Origin: Sepioteuthis lessoniana
Taxonomy: Eukaryota; Mollusca; Cephalopoda; Myopsida; Loliginidae
Length of the DNA stretch: 64,000 bases
NCBI GenBank assembly: GCA_963585895.1
Contig: OY757921.1
Coordinates: 79,866,316 to 79,930,315, forward strand
Direction: 5' to 3'
Shown: positions 1 through 10,613 of the stretch, one piece after another
Layout of the letters: every line of letters begins with the position of its first letter
Position numbering within the stretch: the first letter of the stretch is position 1
Made by a program: the position numbers and the translations under genes
Notes under the pieces: generated by a model
What the model was told of the DNA's origin: nothing
What the model saw: only the letters and a program-made list of their open reading frames with translations
Databases searched by the model: none

Positions 1-506
1 ATTGACCTTAGAAAAACAAATGTTTGCCTAAATTGCAGAAGTTGCAAAATATATAAACATCTTATATTTGGTGGACAATAATGAATATAAAAACACCATA
101 TAAAGGTTGTCGGTTTAGAAATAAATCCTCTAATCCACTCAGTGTAAATGAAGAAAGTTTTAGTTTTCTCTCTGTATTCTGTGACTTGTCAGAATCTTGG
201 AATAGCATTTCTGGAAGAAATAGCAAATTAACAAAGGAAACCTTCACTGCTTTGCATCATACAACCTATGAATTTCTAGAACTGAGTATTGCATATAAGA
301 ATTGAAAATGTTATACATATTAACAGGCAAAGTTTAAAATGATAACCTTGAGGCCAGGTTTCATCAATACTAGCAACTTAGTGAGGATCAATATAATATT
401 TCAATATGACAAGTGTTTGAGTGTGAAAAAGTGAAAGAAAGAAAAAAAAAAAAGAAAAAAAAAAGAAAAGAAAATATTAACTTTAAAGTTGAGCTTAACA
501 TTTAAT
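1..506. other. AT-rich sequence, nothing recognised
   Basis: No coding segment, SINE head or transposon end was recognised. A purine-rich A/G tract lies at about 430-475. The short frames here have no visible domain. Confidence 0.5.
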
Positions 507-939
507 CAATGTATAACCATGAGGGAAGAAGGACAACACTTCTTTATAAAAATATAAACGTCTTTTTATTCTTCTTGGAGTCAAAGCTTCTGTGGTGTGA
601 GACAGACTAATGGAAGGAGACAAAGACAGACTGCTATATTGACACATAACTTCTCTTCACCCTAGCATGCTGTGTTATTTTTTAAGACCTCACTTAGCAC
701 TTCTACTTCTTGGCTGGGGTAGTCAACCAGAGGCCGCTGTGGGCCAGAGTTCGCAGCAGGGTGCTCTCAGTGACTGCAAGCTGGCTCTGACTCAGGCTCT
801 CACTGACCCCAAATGACAAACAGGCATTTGCATATATTATTTCATAACGCCCACAACTTCCGATAAATCATGACAGCTTCTGTTTATCTACACAGGTGTG
901 TCTCTGATTGACAGCTTGGTCAAGAGTCAATATGCAACA
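507..939 (-). mobile_element. Solo LTR, family 1
   Basis: On the minus strand it starts TGTTGCATATTGACTC, like the TGTTGTATATTGACC start of the copies at 28.1 and 41.6 kb, and it shares their ACACAGGTG segment and the AT-rich stretch before the far end. The flanks carry the 4-bp repeat TAAT (503-506 and 940-943). The far terminus has lost its TG/CA dinucleotide through what look like transitions. No internal retroelement sequence adjoins it, so it is read as a solo LTR left by LTR-LTR recombination. Confidence 0.6.
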
Positions 940-1009
940 TAATCAGCAATGCATTAAAATTGATTTAAAGAATTTACAAAAACAAAACTGGGATAAACTG
1001 ACAAAGGAT

Positions 1010-1253
1010 GGTTTGGTTTGGTTTCATTGTTTAATGGCATATCAACCTTTGTAGGTTATTTAATGCCAAATCTATTCTCCTAGAAGAACAGTAGTGGTAC
1101 TATTTAACCCATAACTGGAAGGATAAGGGGGTTCATACCTTTCCCAAGGGTATTTGCCCGAAAGTGAACGTAATAGCGCGACTGGAGTACGAACTCGCTT
1201 ACTACGATTCCACAGTCCATCACTTTAACCATTACACCACGAGGACACCCCCA
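1010..1253 (-). mobile_element. SINE-A (Ceph-SINE type)
   Basis: Read on the minus strand: tRNA-like head with A box (GTGGTGTAATGGTTAAAG), degenerate B box (GCGAGTTCGTACTCC), the central Ceph-type domain, and the 3' tail ending in AAACCAAACC repeats. Full length, about 245 bp. It abuts an unrelated coding remnant at 1254. Confidence 0.8.
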
Positions 1254-1532
1254 CTGACAGAGGAGCAAAAGTTAGATGCGTATAAATTAAGAATTGATGA
1301 TAAAGAGGATGATGTTAATAAATATGAAGAAATTCTTCCTGTAATACTATACTTAGCAGGTTATTGCTGTTATGCAGTTTTTAAGAAAATTAAATGCAAT
1401 AGTTGCAAAGATTTAATATCTGGAAGAGATAATCTGGAAGAAATACCTGAAATAAACAGCTATTTTCAAGGGATTAATAGAGATACTATCCAAATGATAC
1501 AACTACTAATATTGTTCTATATAACTAAGTAG
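1254..1532 (+). pseudogene. DNA-transposon protein C-terminal remnant
   Basis: An open frame of about 93 codons runs from the end of the SINE to a TAA. It has a Cys pair motif (KKIKCNSCKDLI) after an LAGY segment and then EIPEINSYFQGINRD. This resembles C-terminal regions of P-element/THAP9-like transposases, recalled from memory and not searched. The apparent ATG at 1164 lies inside the SINE and is not a real start. It is probably the decayed end of a transposase gene cut by the SINE; the family assignment is weak. Confidence 0.35.
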
Positions 1533-2431
1533 TCATTGGTAAGCTGATAAAAAAAATCATTCTTCTCTTCATTCAGTAAATCAAAGGAAATTAGCCATGC
1601 ATATGACATTGAATGTTTTGTCAGATTATGAGATTCTTTTTAATGTTGACACTTGTGATGAGGGTCACAATATAGAAATAATACAAAGAATGTTTGTCTG
1701 AAACTCTGCAAATGTTCTTTTGAATAATTTTTGTTCTAGGGAAAAATAATATTACAAGTAACAAGTTAAGCAAAAAAAAAAGTATTCAGCTAAATTTTGT
1801 ATCTGTAAACTGTTTTTCAATAAGTATAATTTGATTTTTAAATCTATTCATAGATTGTATTTAATTCATTTGTTTCTTATTCATATTTAATTGTTTTATT
1901 TATTCATCATTTACTTGTAATTTGTTGGTCTATTTATTTAGTTATTGTTTGTTTGTTCCCCAATTTATAATTCAGTTGTTGCTGTATAGTATATAAGAAT
2001 GATAACCATTAAATAATGATATTGTAACTTTACAGAATAATTATTGAAATTAAAATAAAAACATGCAAATTAAAACAAGACTGATTATGATTTCTAAAAA
2101 AATTGTTTTCAAATTTTAAACAAATAAAATAATGAATGAATTTAAAATTTAATGAAATATAATGTGATATTTAGTTTATTTACTTTAATACTGCATTCAG
2201 CAACAACAATTTTTAAAAAAATTAATATGAAATTAAGTTCAGTATAAAATCCAACCTTGTTTCTTTCTTTTTTAAATGTATTTTTTAAAAATTTTCTAAA
2301 ACAATTTTCTTTTTCACAATAATTCATTACATTATGATTACTGTTTTACTCACTTCATAGACTACTTTTGTGACATCACGTCACAATCGAGCAGGCTTTC
2401 TCTTTTAATGGTCTCAGTCTTAGTCCTCTGC
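1533..2431. other. AT-rich sequence, nothing recognised
   Basis: Very AT-rich, with many short frames but no recognisable domain or repeat family. Confidence 0.5.
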
Positions 2432-2466
2432 AGAGTCGGTGTATTCTACAGCCCCAACTGACTATG
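2432..2466 (-). repeat. Short HST head fragment
   Basis: The stretch GTGTATTCTACAGCCCCAAC is the reverse complement of the first part of the HST head seen intact at about 8820. Confidence 0.5.
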
Positions 2467-2538
2467 CTATCTTTCTTTATAGGGTTCAGTACACTTCTAC
2501 CACCAGAGGTTAGCAAATTGGATTACAGTTTAATAAAT

Positions 2539-2790
2539 AAAGTTGGGGACCTTAGTCGAGGGTGACCTGAAGGCTCCTTTTCAACAGCTACTACACCAAG
2601 GTGTAGGGGAGGACACTACTCCTTCCTTGGACTGATCCACTTTACCCTTGATGTTTACCTTACAATGCTGAATGGCATCAAGTACCATTATAAGCAAGGT
2701 GGCATCAAGTACCATTTTTTGAGTCTTTGGTATGACTCGACCTAAGACTGGACCCTGGTCTCCCGGACCATTGGCAAACACACTATTGTA
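2539..2790 (-). mobile_element. SINE-C
   Basis: Minus-strand copy of the third SINE family, from the 3' end (AGTTGGGGACC) to the tRNA-like head. It has a small internal duplication around GGCATCAAGTACCAT (2672-2715). The B-box region is mutated. Confidence 0.75.
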
Positions 2791-2887
2791 TTAAACATTT
2801 GGAAATTATTTTTAGAATTTTACAATCTAAAATTTTATTACCTTCCTTTTTATTTTTTATTTATTTATTAAAATTCATTTACCTTAG

Positions 2888-3125
2888 TTAGTAGTCCCAA
2901 GTTAAAAGTGTGATAAGGGTACCCCAAAGTCAAACTTTTTTTAGACTTTATTTTTCCAAAGCAGGCATCATTAGGGAACAAGAAAAATTTTTTGTAAATT
3001 ACAATTTGATTTCTTGAATTAAATTTTTATTTCTCATTCCTCAATGATACCTGCATTGGAAAAATAAGATCTAAAAAAAAAAAAAAAAAGTTTAGTTTTG
3101 GGTGCTTTTAACCTGGAGCATAAAA
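2888..3125. repeat. Long imperfect inverted repeat (MITE-like)
   Basis: Arms of about 90-100 bp (about 2894-2992 and 3015-3116) pair across a loop of about 25-30 bp, including TTTCCAAAGCAGGCATCATT against AATGATACCTGCATTGGAAA. The left arm has an extra bulge of about 11 bp. No coding content. It could be a palindromic MITE or a hairpin-forming RNA precursor; no clear target-site duplication was found. Confidence 0.6.
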
Positions 3126-3145
3126 ATAATATTCAATGCACATAC

Positions 3146-3390
3146 ACCAACTAATGGGTAGAGTGTTCGCCAATGGTCCAGGAGACCAGGGTTCAATCTC
3201 AGGTCGAGTCATACTAAAGACTTTAAAAATGGTACTTGATGCCTCCTTGCTTAACACTCAGCATTATAAGGTACGCATCAAGGGTAAAGTGGAGCAATCC
3301 AGGGAAAGGAGTAGCGCCCTCCCCTACACCTTGGTATAGTAGCTATTGAAAAGGGAGCCTTCTGGTAGCCCTCAACTACGGTTGCCAACT
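3146..3390 (+). mobile_element. SINE-C
   Basis: tRNA-like head TAATGGGTAGAGTGTTCGCC with B box GGGTTCAATCTC, the body with CATTATAAGGTACGCATCAA, and a 3' end near GGTTGCCAAC. Full length, about 245 bp. Confidence 0.8.
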
Positions 3391-3761
3391 ATATGGCTTG
3401 TAATCATTCCTAATATACAGTTATATTGTGTCAAGTATTCCAGTTTAAAACTAAGATTTTGTACATAATTATATGATTTCAAACATCTCATAGTTAAATT
3501 GTAATATCAATATCTCAAGAGAAAATGTACTAATAAAGACTACAATCGTTTTAAAGAGGCAAATACTTCAATACATAAGAATACTAAATTAAGAGAAATC
3601 TACATAGGGTATCATAAGTTGTGAGTACCTACTAGTCTTGCATAGCATTCAATGGTGTAAAGGGTTCAACCTTTACCAGGTACCAACTCACTGTGACCCT
3701 GCACCAAATATTCTTATAACACCAAGATAAATTCATAATAAATCTACTTAATAAATAAGTA

Positions 3762-4015
3762 AGTAAAGCTGGTAACCTTAATCGAGGGTGACCCAAAGGC
3801 TCCCCTTTCAATAGTTTCTACACCAAGGTGTAAGGGAGGGCACTACTCCATTCCCTGGATTGCTCCACTTACCCTTGATTCATACCTTATAATGCTGAGT
3901 GTTAAGCAAGGTGACAACAAGTACTATTTTTTAAATCTTTGGTATGACTCAACCTGGGATTGAATCTCGGTCTCCCAGATCATTGTCAACACTCTACTCA
4001 TTAGGCCAATGGACC
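3762..4015 (-). mobile_element. SINE-C
   Basis: Full-length minus-strand copy from AGTAAAGCTGGTAACC to the head near TTAGGCCAATGG. The B box reads GGGATTGAATCTC on the plus strand. Confidence 0.8.
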
Positions 4016-4188
4016 GGTAGTTCATTTTCTTCTGCTTTTAAGAAGGAAGGATAGATTAATAGTTGTTTATAAGATGTTTTTATATCCAGTTCAATCTCAT
4101 CTATTTAAGTTAAATTGAAGTAAGTAAGAATTGGTATTAATAATCAAGTTCTGATTCAACTGGGAGCAGTATCATTAAAAAAGGGAAT

Positions 4189-4217
4189 AAAACACACTCA
4201 CACACATATATATATTG
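4189..4217. repeat. (CA)n/(TA)n microsatellite
   Basis: A short ACAC run joined to TATATATA. Confidence 0.7.
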
Positions 4218-4629
4218 ATTTCCATAAAATACAATGGACATAATACAATTACAATAAGTTGAGCAGAACAGCCTTTTCATATATTTACATCAAAAAGCTT
4301 TTACACATATTTTCTATTGAAGGATAAAAATAAGAGGAAAAAACCAGGAGAGATTTATTAATTTTGAGCTGAATGATCAATCAATAAATCAATCAACAGT
4401 TGATATCTTTATGGTTAGAATATTGTTTAGAGACTAAAGGTTTGTGGTTCAATCACATGAGAAATAAGCTTCATTGAGTAGAGATTACCAAGAAAAATGT
4501 TTGGAAGTATGGTTTAGTAGTTAAATTCATTGACCAGATTTTAGAGGCCAGAGTTTCCATTCAAAATGACAGATTAAGGAAGCTTTTACTTTAACAACAT
4601 TTTTTTAGAATACTTATTTTGAATCACTA

Positions 4630-4690
4630 AAAAAAAAAAAAAAGAGAAAGAGAGAGAGAGGGAAAGAGACATTTTGCATACACGCACACA
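4630..4690. repeat. A-tract and (GA)n microsatellite
   Basis: About 15 A followed by GAGAGA and ACACAC runs. Confidence 0.7.
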
Positions 4691-4791
4691 AGCATAAAAA
4701 AAATAAGTATATACCATTCCACCAACCTCTGACAAATATTTTTGAAAAGATAGTTATATATTACACACAATCTCTACTGGTGGCTAAAAGT

Positions 4792-5285
4792 ATAACCAAT
4801 TGATGCTTTTCACCATTAAGTTAATAATTTCAATTATATTTAGATTAATGAGTAAGATTACTTACTTTCTTTCATAAGACACAGGTGTATTTATATTTAT
4901 TCAATCCAGTGATGGAAATGTGTTTGTCTTCATTTTCGGCTTGTTCGAAAATCTCAGTGTCATAGTTTCCCCTGTTTGCTTGTGGTTGAATAACATCCCG
5001 AAAGAAAATATTGTCCAACCTGATACCAGCAATATACTTGGTGTTGCACAGGCAATAGGCATAGGTAAAAAAGGTCAAGAACAAAAGCTTCTCAGCTTCA
5101 GCGACAGTACACCAGTTGGAGAAGTATAACCAATAGATGCCTCTTTCAACAGTTATTGATGCCTTTCACCATCAAGTTAATAATTTCAATTATATTTAGA
5201 TTATTGAGTAAGATTACTTAGATTTTCTTTCACAAGACACAGGTGTATTTATATTTATTCAATCCAGTGATGGAAATGTGTTTTA
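4792..5285. repeat. Partial tandem duplication
   Basis: A segment of about 130 bp (4792-4924, containing AAGTTAATAATTTCAATTAT and ACACAGGTGTATTTATATTT) recurs at 5126-5285, separated by about 200 bp of different sequence. This is one complete unit plus the start of a second, with a period of about 335-345 bp. Confidence 0.8.
4931..5128 (-). CDS. Exon-like open frame, unassigned
   Basis: A minus-strand frame without stops encodes an aromatic and hydrophobic stretch (about residues 15-35, FLTFFTYAYCLC) followed by an acidic segment near NYDTEIFEQAENEDKH. Base composition is less AT-rich than its surroundings and it looks codon-like, but I do not recognise the protein. It lies exactly in the unique part between the two duplicated segments. 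The frame continues to a stop at 4872 through duplicated, clearly AT-rich sequence, so the true end is unclear. No convincing start codon. It could be an exon, a transposon remnant or chance. Confidence 0.25.
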
Positions 5286-5309
5286 TGTTCAAGTGATTTT
5301 AACAGCATA

Positions 5310-5625
5310 TCAATCCATCTAGGGTTATTTCACACCTAGTGATAAGGCAGTTATGTTCATTGGATGTCTACATTTACACCTTTTTTTTTAGTTGAGTTTT
5401 TTTCTATATACAGTCATATCAGATACAAATTATTTTTAAACAGAGTGGACCTGAGAGTAATGGCAATAGAAGGTTACTCCACATTCCACAAATCTGCAGG
5501 CTCCACATCAAATGCAGTTTAGTGTAATGACAAGGATACACCCTTCATTGCAGGGTAGAAGGGTCTTACCCCTTTACAAGTGATACAGTCAGAGTATTTT
5601 AAGCTCCACTAACAGAGCTGGGAAA
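5310..5625 (-). repeat. Degenerate HST tail and head fragment
   Basis: CAGCATATCAATCC.AGGGTTATTT resembles the tail shared by HST and SINE-A. At 5440-5600 the minus-strand head is recognisable (GAGTGGACCTGAGAGTAATG, TACTCCACATTCC, GGGTCTTACCCCT). The internal array is missing. Confidence 0.55.
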
Positions 5626-5867
5626 TGAGTTTAAGCTTGGAGTTAACAGAAAAATCCATCAGCGATGAGCAAAGTGAACCTGTGCAGCAAGGGTTCTGAC
5701 ATACTGTACGTCTCATAGGTAATTATTATTTTCTTTTTGTTTTATGGTTTTTAAATATAGCCAATTTCAAAGCTGTTTTAAAACTATATAAACTACACAA
5801 AGTAAGATGATCATAAACATATTTTTATATCAGTGATTTATAATGGATTCCATTAAAATAAATATAA

Positions 5868-6120
5868 ATTAGTGGGTAGAGTATTCGCTAATGGCCTAGG
5901 AGACCAGGGTTCACTCCCAGGTTGAGTCATACCAAAGACTCAAAAAATGGCACCTGGTACTTCCTTGCTTAACACTCAGCATTATAAGGTAAGGATCAAG
6001 GTAAAAATAGTGTAATCCAGGGAAAGGAGTAGTGCCCTCCCCTATACCTTGGTGTAGTAGCTATCGAAAAGAGATCCTTCGGGTCACCCTCGACTAAGGT
6101 CGCCAACTTTACTTTACTTA
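5868..6120 (+). mobile_element. SINE-C
   Basis: Full length, head to CGCCAACTTTACTTTACTTA. B box GGGTTCACTCCC. Confidence 0.85.
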
Positions 6121-6304
6121 CTAGTTATGGGCAGCCTGCGGTTCATGGATCCTATGCAACTCATGTTGCTTTCTGAATGGACCACACAAGACTTCAATTT
6201 TTTTTATAGAAAAGATCTTTTTACCAAAGAAAGGAGAAAAAAAAACTGTTCACAATTTCTAAGGCAGATGCTTACACATATAGTCTTCTGTAGTAAAAAT
6301 GGTT

Positions 6305-6592
6305 TGAGGAGGCATTTGTGGTGTAATGGATACCAGCGTAGGAAATGGATACGGCAAACCAAGTTCAAATCTTGGGTGAGACTGTTTGCATTTCACATAG
6401 CGCTAATACCCTTGGAAAAGATATGAATCCAATTGTTCTCCCTCCAGCTATGGATAAATAGTAGGGTAAACAGGGCTCTTCAACTTTGATATGGCAACCA
6501 GTCTAAGAGAAGGAAAACTCTGAATTCAAACCTGTTAAACTTTGCTTAAAAATTGGCCTTATATCACATCCTGCTCATGTGTAGGGGTAAGT
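6305..6592 (+). mobile_element. SINE-B (Ceph-SINE type)
   Basis: Head TGTGGTGTAATGGATACC (A box), AAGTTCAAATCTT (B box), the central domain CTAATACCCTTGG.AAAG shared with SINE-A, and a distinct 3' half ending near the CCTGCTC.TGT.GAGGGG motif. Confidence 0.85.
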
Positions 6593-6611
6593 GTAAAAAA
6601 ACACAAAGGTA

Positions 6612-6831
6612 TGGTCAGTCTTGTTTTAATGGAATATCAACCTTCATGGGTTATTTAATATCAAAGTCTTCCTTGTAAAATAGCAGTGGTAGTATCTAAC
6701 CTATAGCTGGGAAGGGGAGATAAAGGGTACTAGTTCAAAAGTGAACGCAATAGGGTAACTGGAGTTTAAACTTGCTTATTATGATGTAGCAGTCTATCAC
6801 TTTGGCCATTACACTATGGGGGTCTCCCTTC
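6612..6831 (-). mobile_element. SINE-A
   Basis: Minus-strand copy with a degenerate head (TTTGGCCATTACACTATGGG) and an eroded central domain. The tail TTTAATGGAATATCAACC is present. Confidence 0.75.
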
Positions 6832-7129
6832 CCCACTAGTAAAAATGGTTGTGGTACTTGCAACATAAAAATTACCTTGAACATTTTTAGTAATGTGGCT
6901 CTGCCAGATGATGAGCCATGTCTCATGGCCCGTTTCTTGAAAAAGAGTGCTTATGCCTGACATAAATTTAACCCTCATCTTCCAATAAGAATACTGAATT
7001 GCTCTTATTGTATAGCTTATCACATATTTATCTCAGTGTTCTATGATAAAATATGCATATATGATTATAATAAATGAAGAAGTAAATTGCAATTGATAGA
7101 AAATTGAGTTGGTTGGTTGGTTGGTTGGT

Positions 7130-7340
7130 TGCAGCCTCAAAGTAAGAGAGTTTAAACTCCAGTCATGCTATTGCATTCATTTTTGGACTAATACCCTTGA
7201 GAAAGGTATGAAACTCTTTATCCTCCCAGCTACAGGTCAAATAGTATCACTGCAGTTTTTCAACAAGGATGGCTTTGGCTTTAAATGACCCATGAATGTT
7301 GACATGGCATTAAACAAAGAAACCAAACCAAACTAACCAC
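7130..7340 (+). mobile_element. SINE-A, 5' truncated
   Basis: Starts after the A box at GCAGCCTCAAAGTAAG, preceded by a (GGTT)n run at 7108-7129. Central domain and AAACCAAACC tail are present. Followed directly by repeat E, as is the minus-strand SINE-A near 17.8 kb. Confidence 0.75.
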
Positions 7341-7690
7341 TTTCTCACATTTCATCAACTGACAATAGGTAATTGTTGTGGGAGCCTTACCCATCTCACC
7401 ATAATGGACTCTTCTCACCATTATTAGTACTGAGAAATTTTGGCAGACCAATATCGGTGTTATCCGAACAGTACGAGACTTCTTACCTTTTCTATGTAAC
7501 TATCTTTCTTGTGTAATATAATCTGTTATCTAATATCCGTGTTTGCATTTTCATTAGTGACCCTTTCCGGGGCCACAACAGTAATTACAGTAAATGTAGC
7601 CTTCCTGATAAAAAAAAAATGTTTGATCTATGATTTATTAGTATGATATGAATGCAAATCTTGTAAACTTCCTGTTCACTTGATAGGTCA
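7341..7690 (+). repeat. Repeat E with LTR inserted
   Basis: E (7341-7372 plus 7581-7690) matches the reverse complement of 17584-17805, including TGATTTATTAGTA and GTAGCCTTCC. The copy at 17.6-17.8 kb lacks the insertion and serves as an empty site. Function unknown. Confidence 0.65.
7373..7580. mobile_element. Solo LTR, 208 bp, with exact 5-bp TSD
   Basis: Begins TGTTGTGGGAGCC and ends GGGGCCACAACA, forming short inverted termini with TG..CA. Flanked by GTAAT at 7368-7372 and 7581-7585. The paralogous E copy carries the uninterrupted site (GTGAT in E orientation), confirming insertion. No internal region is present. Confidence 0.85.
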
Positions 7691-8817
7691 ATCCTTGCTA
7701 AGCCAATATGCCATGCGGACTCCCTACAATAATAATGATTACCAAGTTAGGCTATTAGACTTATTAGAGATTTAGATTCTCACCTTGTGCCACAGCTAAG
7801 CTGAGTATAGGAACAATATGAAGACATTGTAGAATAGAAACAATGGACATAAGCATTTATTTTGCACTTGAATCGTAAAAATTCCAGATTTTGCAGGTAA
7901 TTAGGTAAATGGTTAAACATTTTTAAAATTAAATTCTTACCCGAAGGAGATTTTAGAGGATTTCCTGTTTTTCTAATATTTACTGGAACTCCTGAGAATT
8001 TACAGTAAGTCTAAAAATAAAAAAATAATGAAAATAAATAAACATAAATAAATACTGGAAAAAATAAATAGATAAAAAAAATAAATAAATCGAAAATGAA
8101 TTAAAATAAACAGAAAATTAAAAAAAAATAAATCGAAAATAAAAAAATAAATCAAAAGAAAATCACATTAAAAATAATTCAAGTAAACAATCACTTAATA
8201 TTTTAGACATCAGTTTATACAATAAAACAATAATATTATTCAAGTCAAGAAGCAAATAGCTTTTTTTTGGTTAGTCCTCATCAAAAGTTAATATCCATCA
8301 TTCTAAAATCTGTTAGATTTGCATACCATTTAACAACCAATCAGCTTTTTGGGAGTGAGTTCTACCTTGGAGCTTTATTAAAGGTCTGTGTCTTTCCTCT
8401 TGAGCAGTTTAATATCAGTGGTCTGTATTTGGCATAAATGACAAAAACTTTTATAATAAATCAGTGGCATGGAGATGTTATGCCAGTGTAAATCAAATTA
8501 TTAGAACCTTTAGACTTTGCTGTTAATACTGCTATTGCTGTGATTATCTATATATTCCAATCAACAATATAGAAACTTTAAATAAAAAAATAAAAAAGAC
8601 GTATTTTCTTTTTTTACTAAAATAGACCCAATATCCTAGCTCTTTTAATGTTAATTCCTTGTAGGGTTAAATGAAATAAACCCATCATATCAATTTTTAT
8701 TTAATATGAAAATTTTGGTCTGACAGGAACTCATGAAAAACCCTAAAATGCTAAACCATATATCGCTGTTCTTTTCCTTATTTCAAAATTTTAACAACAT
8801 TAACCTCTTCTTTGATT
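7691..8817. other. AT-rich sequence, no gene seen
   Basis: Includes an A/T simple-sequence stretch (about 8010-8165, AAATAAATAAA-like). No domain or known repeat family recognised. Confidence 0.5.
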
Positions 8818-9484
8818 GCCCAGTCAGTTGGGGCTGTAGAATACACCGACTGCACCTCTTCAGAGGGGTAAACCACTCCCCTAATGAGTGTCCTGGATAT
8901 GACACTAAACAATCTGATGATGAGGTTCCAGTGATGCTGGAGCTTTGGGGAATGTAGAGCACTCCTTTATTGCCACTGCTCCCAGGTCCACTCTGGCCCG
9001 GAATGGTAGCACCTGATAGGGTCCTATCTATGGGTTAAATAGAACTAAACTGCATACTTATGCTAAACTGAATTGTTTGAATGAGAACTGTTTGACTAAA
9101 CTGAATAGTTTGAAATAGAAATGTTTTTGACAATTAGACTACTTACATTTAAACTACGTGCTTATGCTAAACTGAATTATTTGAAATGGAACTGTTTTTG
9201 ACATTGAAACTCTACTTACACTAAACTGAATTGTTTAATACAAAACTGTTTTGACACTTAACTGTGTGTAAAAAAAATCTGTACTTATACTAAACTGAAT
9301 TAACTGAATTAGAACTGTTTGACTAAACTGAATAGCTTGAAATAGAAATGTTTCTGACAATTCAACTGTGCACTTATGCTAAACTGAATTGTTTGAAATA
9401 GAACTGATTATTTGCATAAAAATGGATTTGGCGTTAAATAACCTACAAAGGTTGATATGCCATAAAACCCAAACAACCAACTAA
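8818..9484 (+). mobile_element. HST element, complete (type-2 array)
   Basis: Three parts. The head (8818-9048) starts CAGTCAGTTGGGGCTGTAGA and ends at ATCTATGGGTTAAATAGAAC. The internal degenerate tandem array (9049-9415) has units around ACTGAATTGTTTGAAATAGA. The tail (9420-9484) has GGATTTGGCGTTAAATAACC, GTTGATATGCCAT and an AAACC-like end. The tail matches the SINE-A 3' end, suggesting the same LINE machinery recognises both. No coding capacity. Confidence 0.75.
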
Positions 9485-9494
9485 CTCTTCTTTG

Positions 9495-9738
9495 AGGGGA
9501 GGGAGCCCTCATGGCATAGTGGTTAATATGTTTAACTGTAGTATTTTACTATGTGAGTTCAAACTCCAGTTGTGCTGGGGTATTGTTCAAACTAATACCC
9601 TTGAGAAAGGCATGAACACTCTTATCCCACCCAGCTATATATTAAATAGTACTACTGCTGTTCTTCTACAAGGAAGTTTTTGATATTACATAGGCATGAA
9701 GGTTGATATGTCATTAAACAAAGAAATCAAACCAAACT
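9495..9738 (+). mobile_element. SINE-A
   Basis: Near full length: A box CATGGCATAGTGGTTAA, B box GTGAGTTCAAACTCC, central domain, tail ending AAATCAAACCAAAC. Lies directly after the HST tail. Confidence 0.8.
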
Positions 9739-10063
9739 ATCTTTTTCAGAAAATACTACAAAATTCTGACAACTTAAGTGATTATAAACCATATTAAAAA
9801 ATATATATACATGACTGAAAGAAAGATTGAAACTATTTGCAGTGAAAATTTGACCCCCCAAACCAACAGCATAAATAAATATATTAGAAATTTAAGAAAT
9901 TAAAATAAAAATACAACTCAATGTTTTTGCTTGTGTGTATATATTTACTTCATCCCTTGACTATGGACAGGATGCAACACAAGGTCATTTTTAAGCAGAG
10001 TACAGCTGGTTTAAATTCAGATGTATCAAGCCAAAAGGGCCAGTCTGCCCAACTATTTACCCA

Positions 10064-10613
10064 GAGAAGCATGCTTAACATAACAGTTATCATAGTAGGG
10101 AATGGAATTAGCAATCCAAGTTCAAATCCTAAATGAAGTTGTTTGCATTTCACTGCATGTTCTTGAGAAAGGTATGAATGCATATGTACTCTCCCCAGTT
10201 ATGGACAAATAAAAGGACAGACTGGGTTCTTAAGGCAACCAGTCTAGATCAAGAAAAACCGAATTCAAACCAACTGTAAGTAAGCAAGTTAGCCAACCAT
10301 AATCGAAGGCAACTCAAAGGCTACCTTTTTCAATACCTACTACACCTGTATGGGAGAGCGCTACTCCTTGCCTTGTAGTGCTCCACCTACCCTTATAATC
10401 CACACCTTATAATGCTGAGTGTTAAGCAAAGAGGTATCAAGTATCATTTTCTACGTCTTTGGTATGACTGGGATTGAACCCTGGTCTCCTAGACCATAGG
10501 CAAAAACTCTACCCACTATGCCAAGGGTCCAGTCAATAAACCAGCTGTACTCCACTTAAATATTGACTGTGAGTCACATCCTGCCCATGGCAGAGGAGTT
10601 GAGTAAATACATG
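10064..10613 (+). mobile_element. SINE-B, second layer, split by SINE-C
   Basis: Plus-strand SINE-B pieces 10064-10278 and 10538-10613, interrupted by a SINE-C. Head recognisable at ACAGTTATCATAGTAGGGAA. Confidence 0.75.
10279..10537 (-). mobile_element. SINE-C, innermost layer
   Basis: Full-length minus-strand SINE-C flanked by AAACCAACTGTA (10267-10278) and AAACCAGCTGTA (10538-10549), a 12-bp duplication with one mismatch. Confidence 0.8.

Noticed and set aside
1164..1253. Start of the 122-codon frame
   Set aside because: These codons translate a minus-strand SINE-A; only the part after 1253 looks like protein.
8010..8165. CRISPR-like or regular array
   Set aside because: It is an irregular AAATAAATAAA simple sequence with no repeat-spacer structure; the DNA is eukaryotic.
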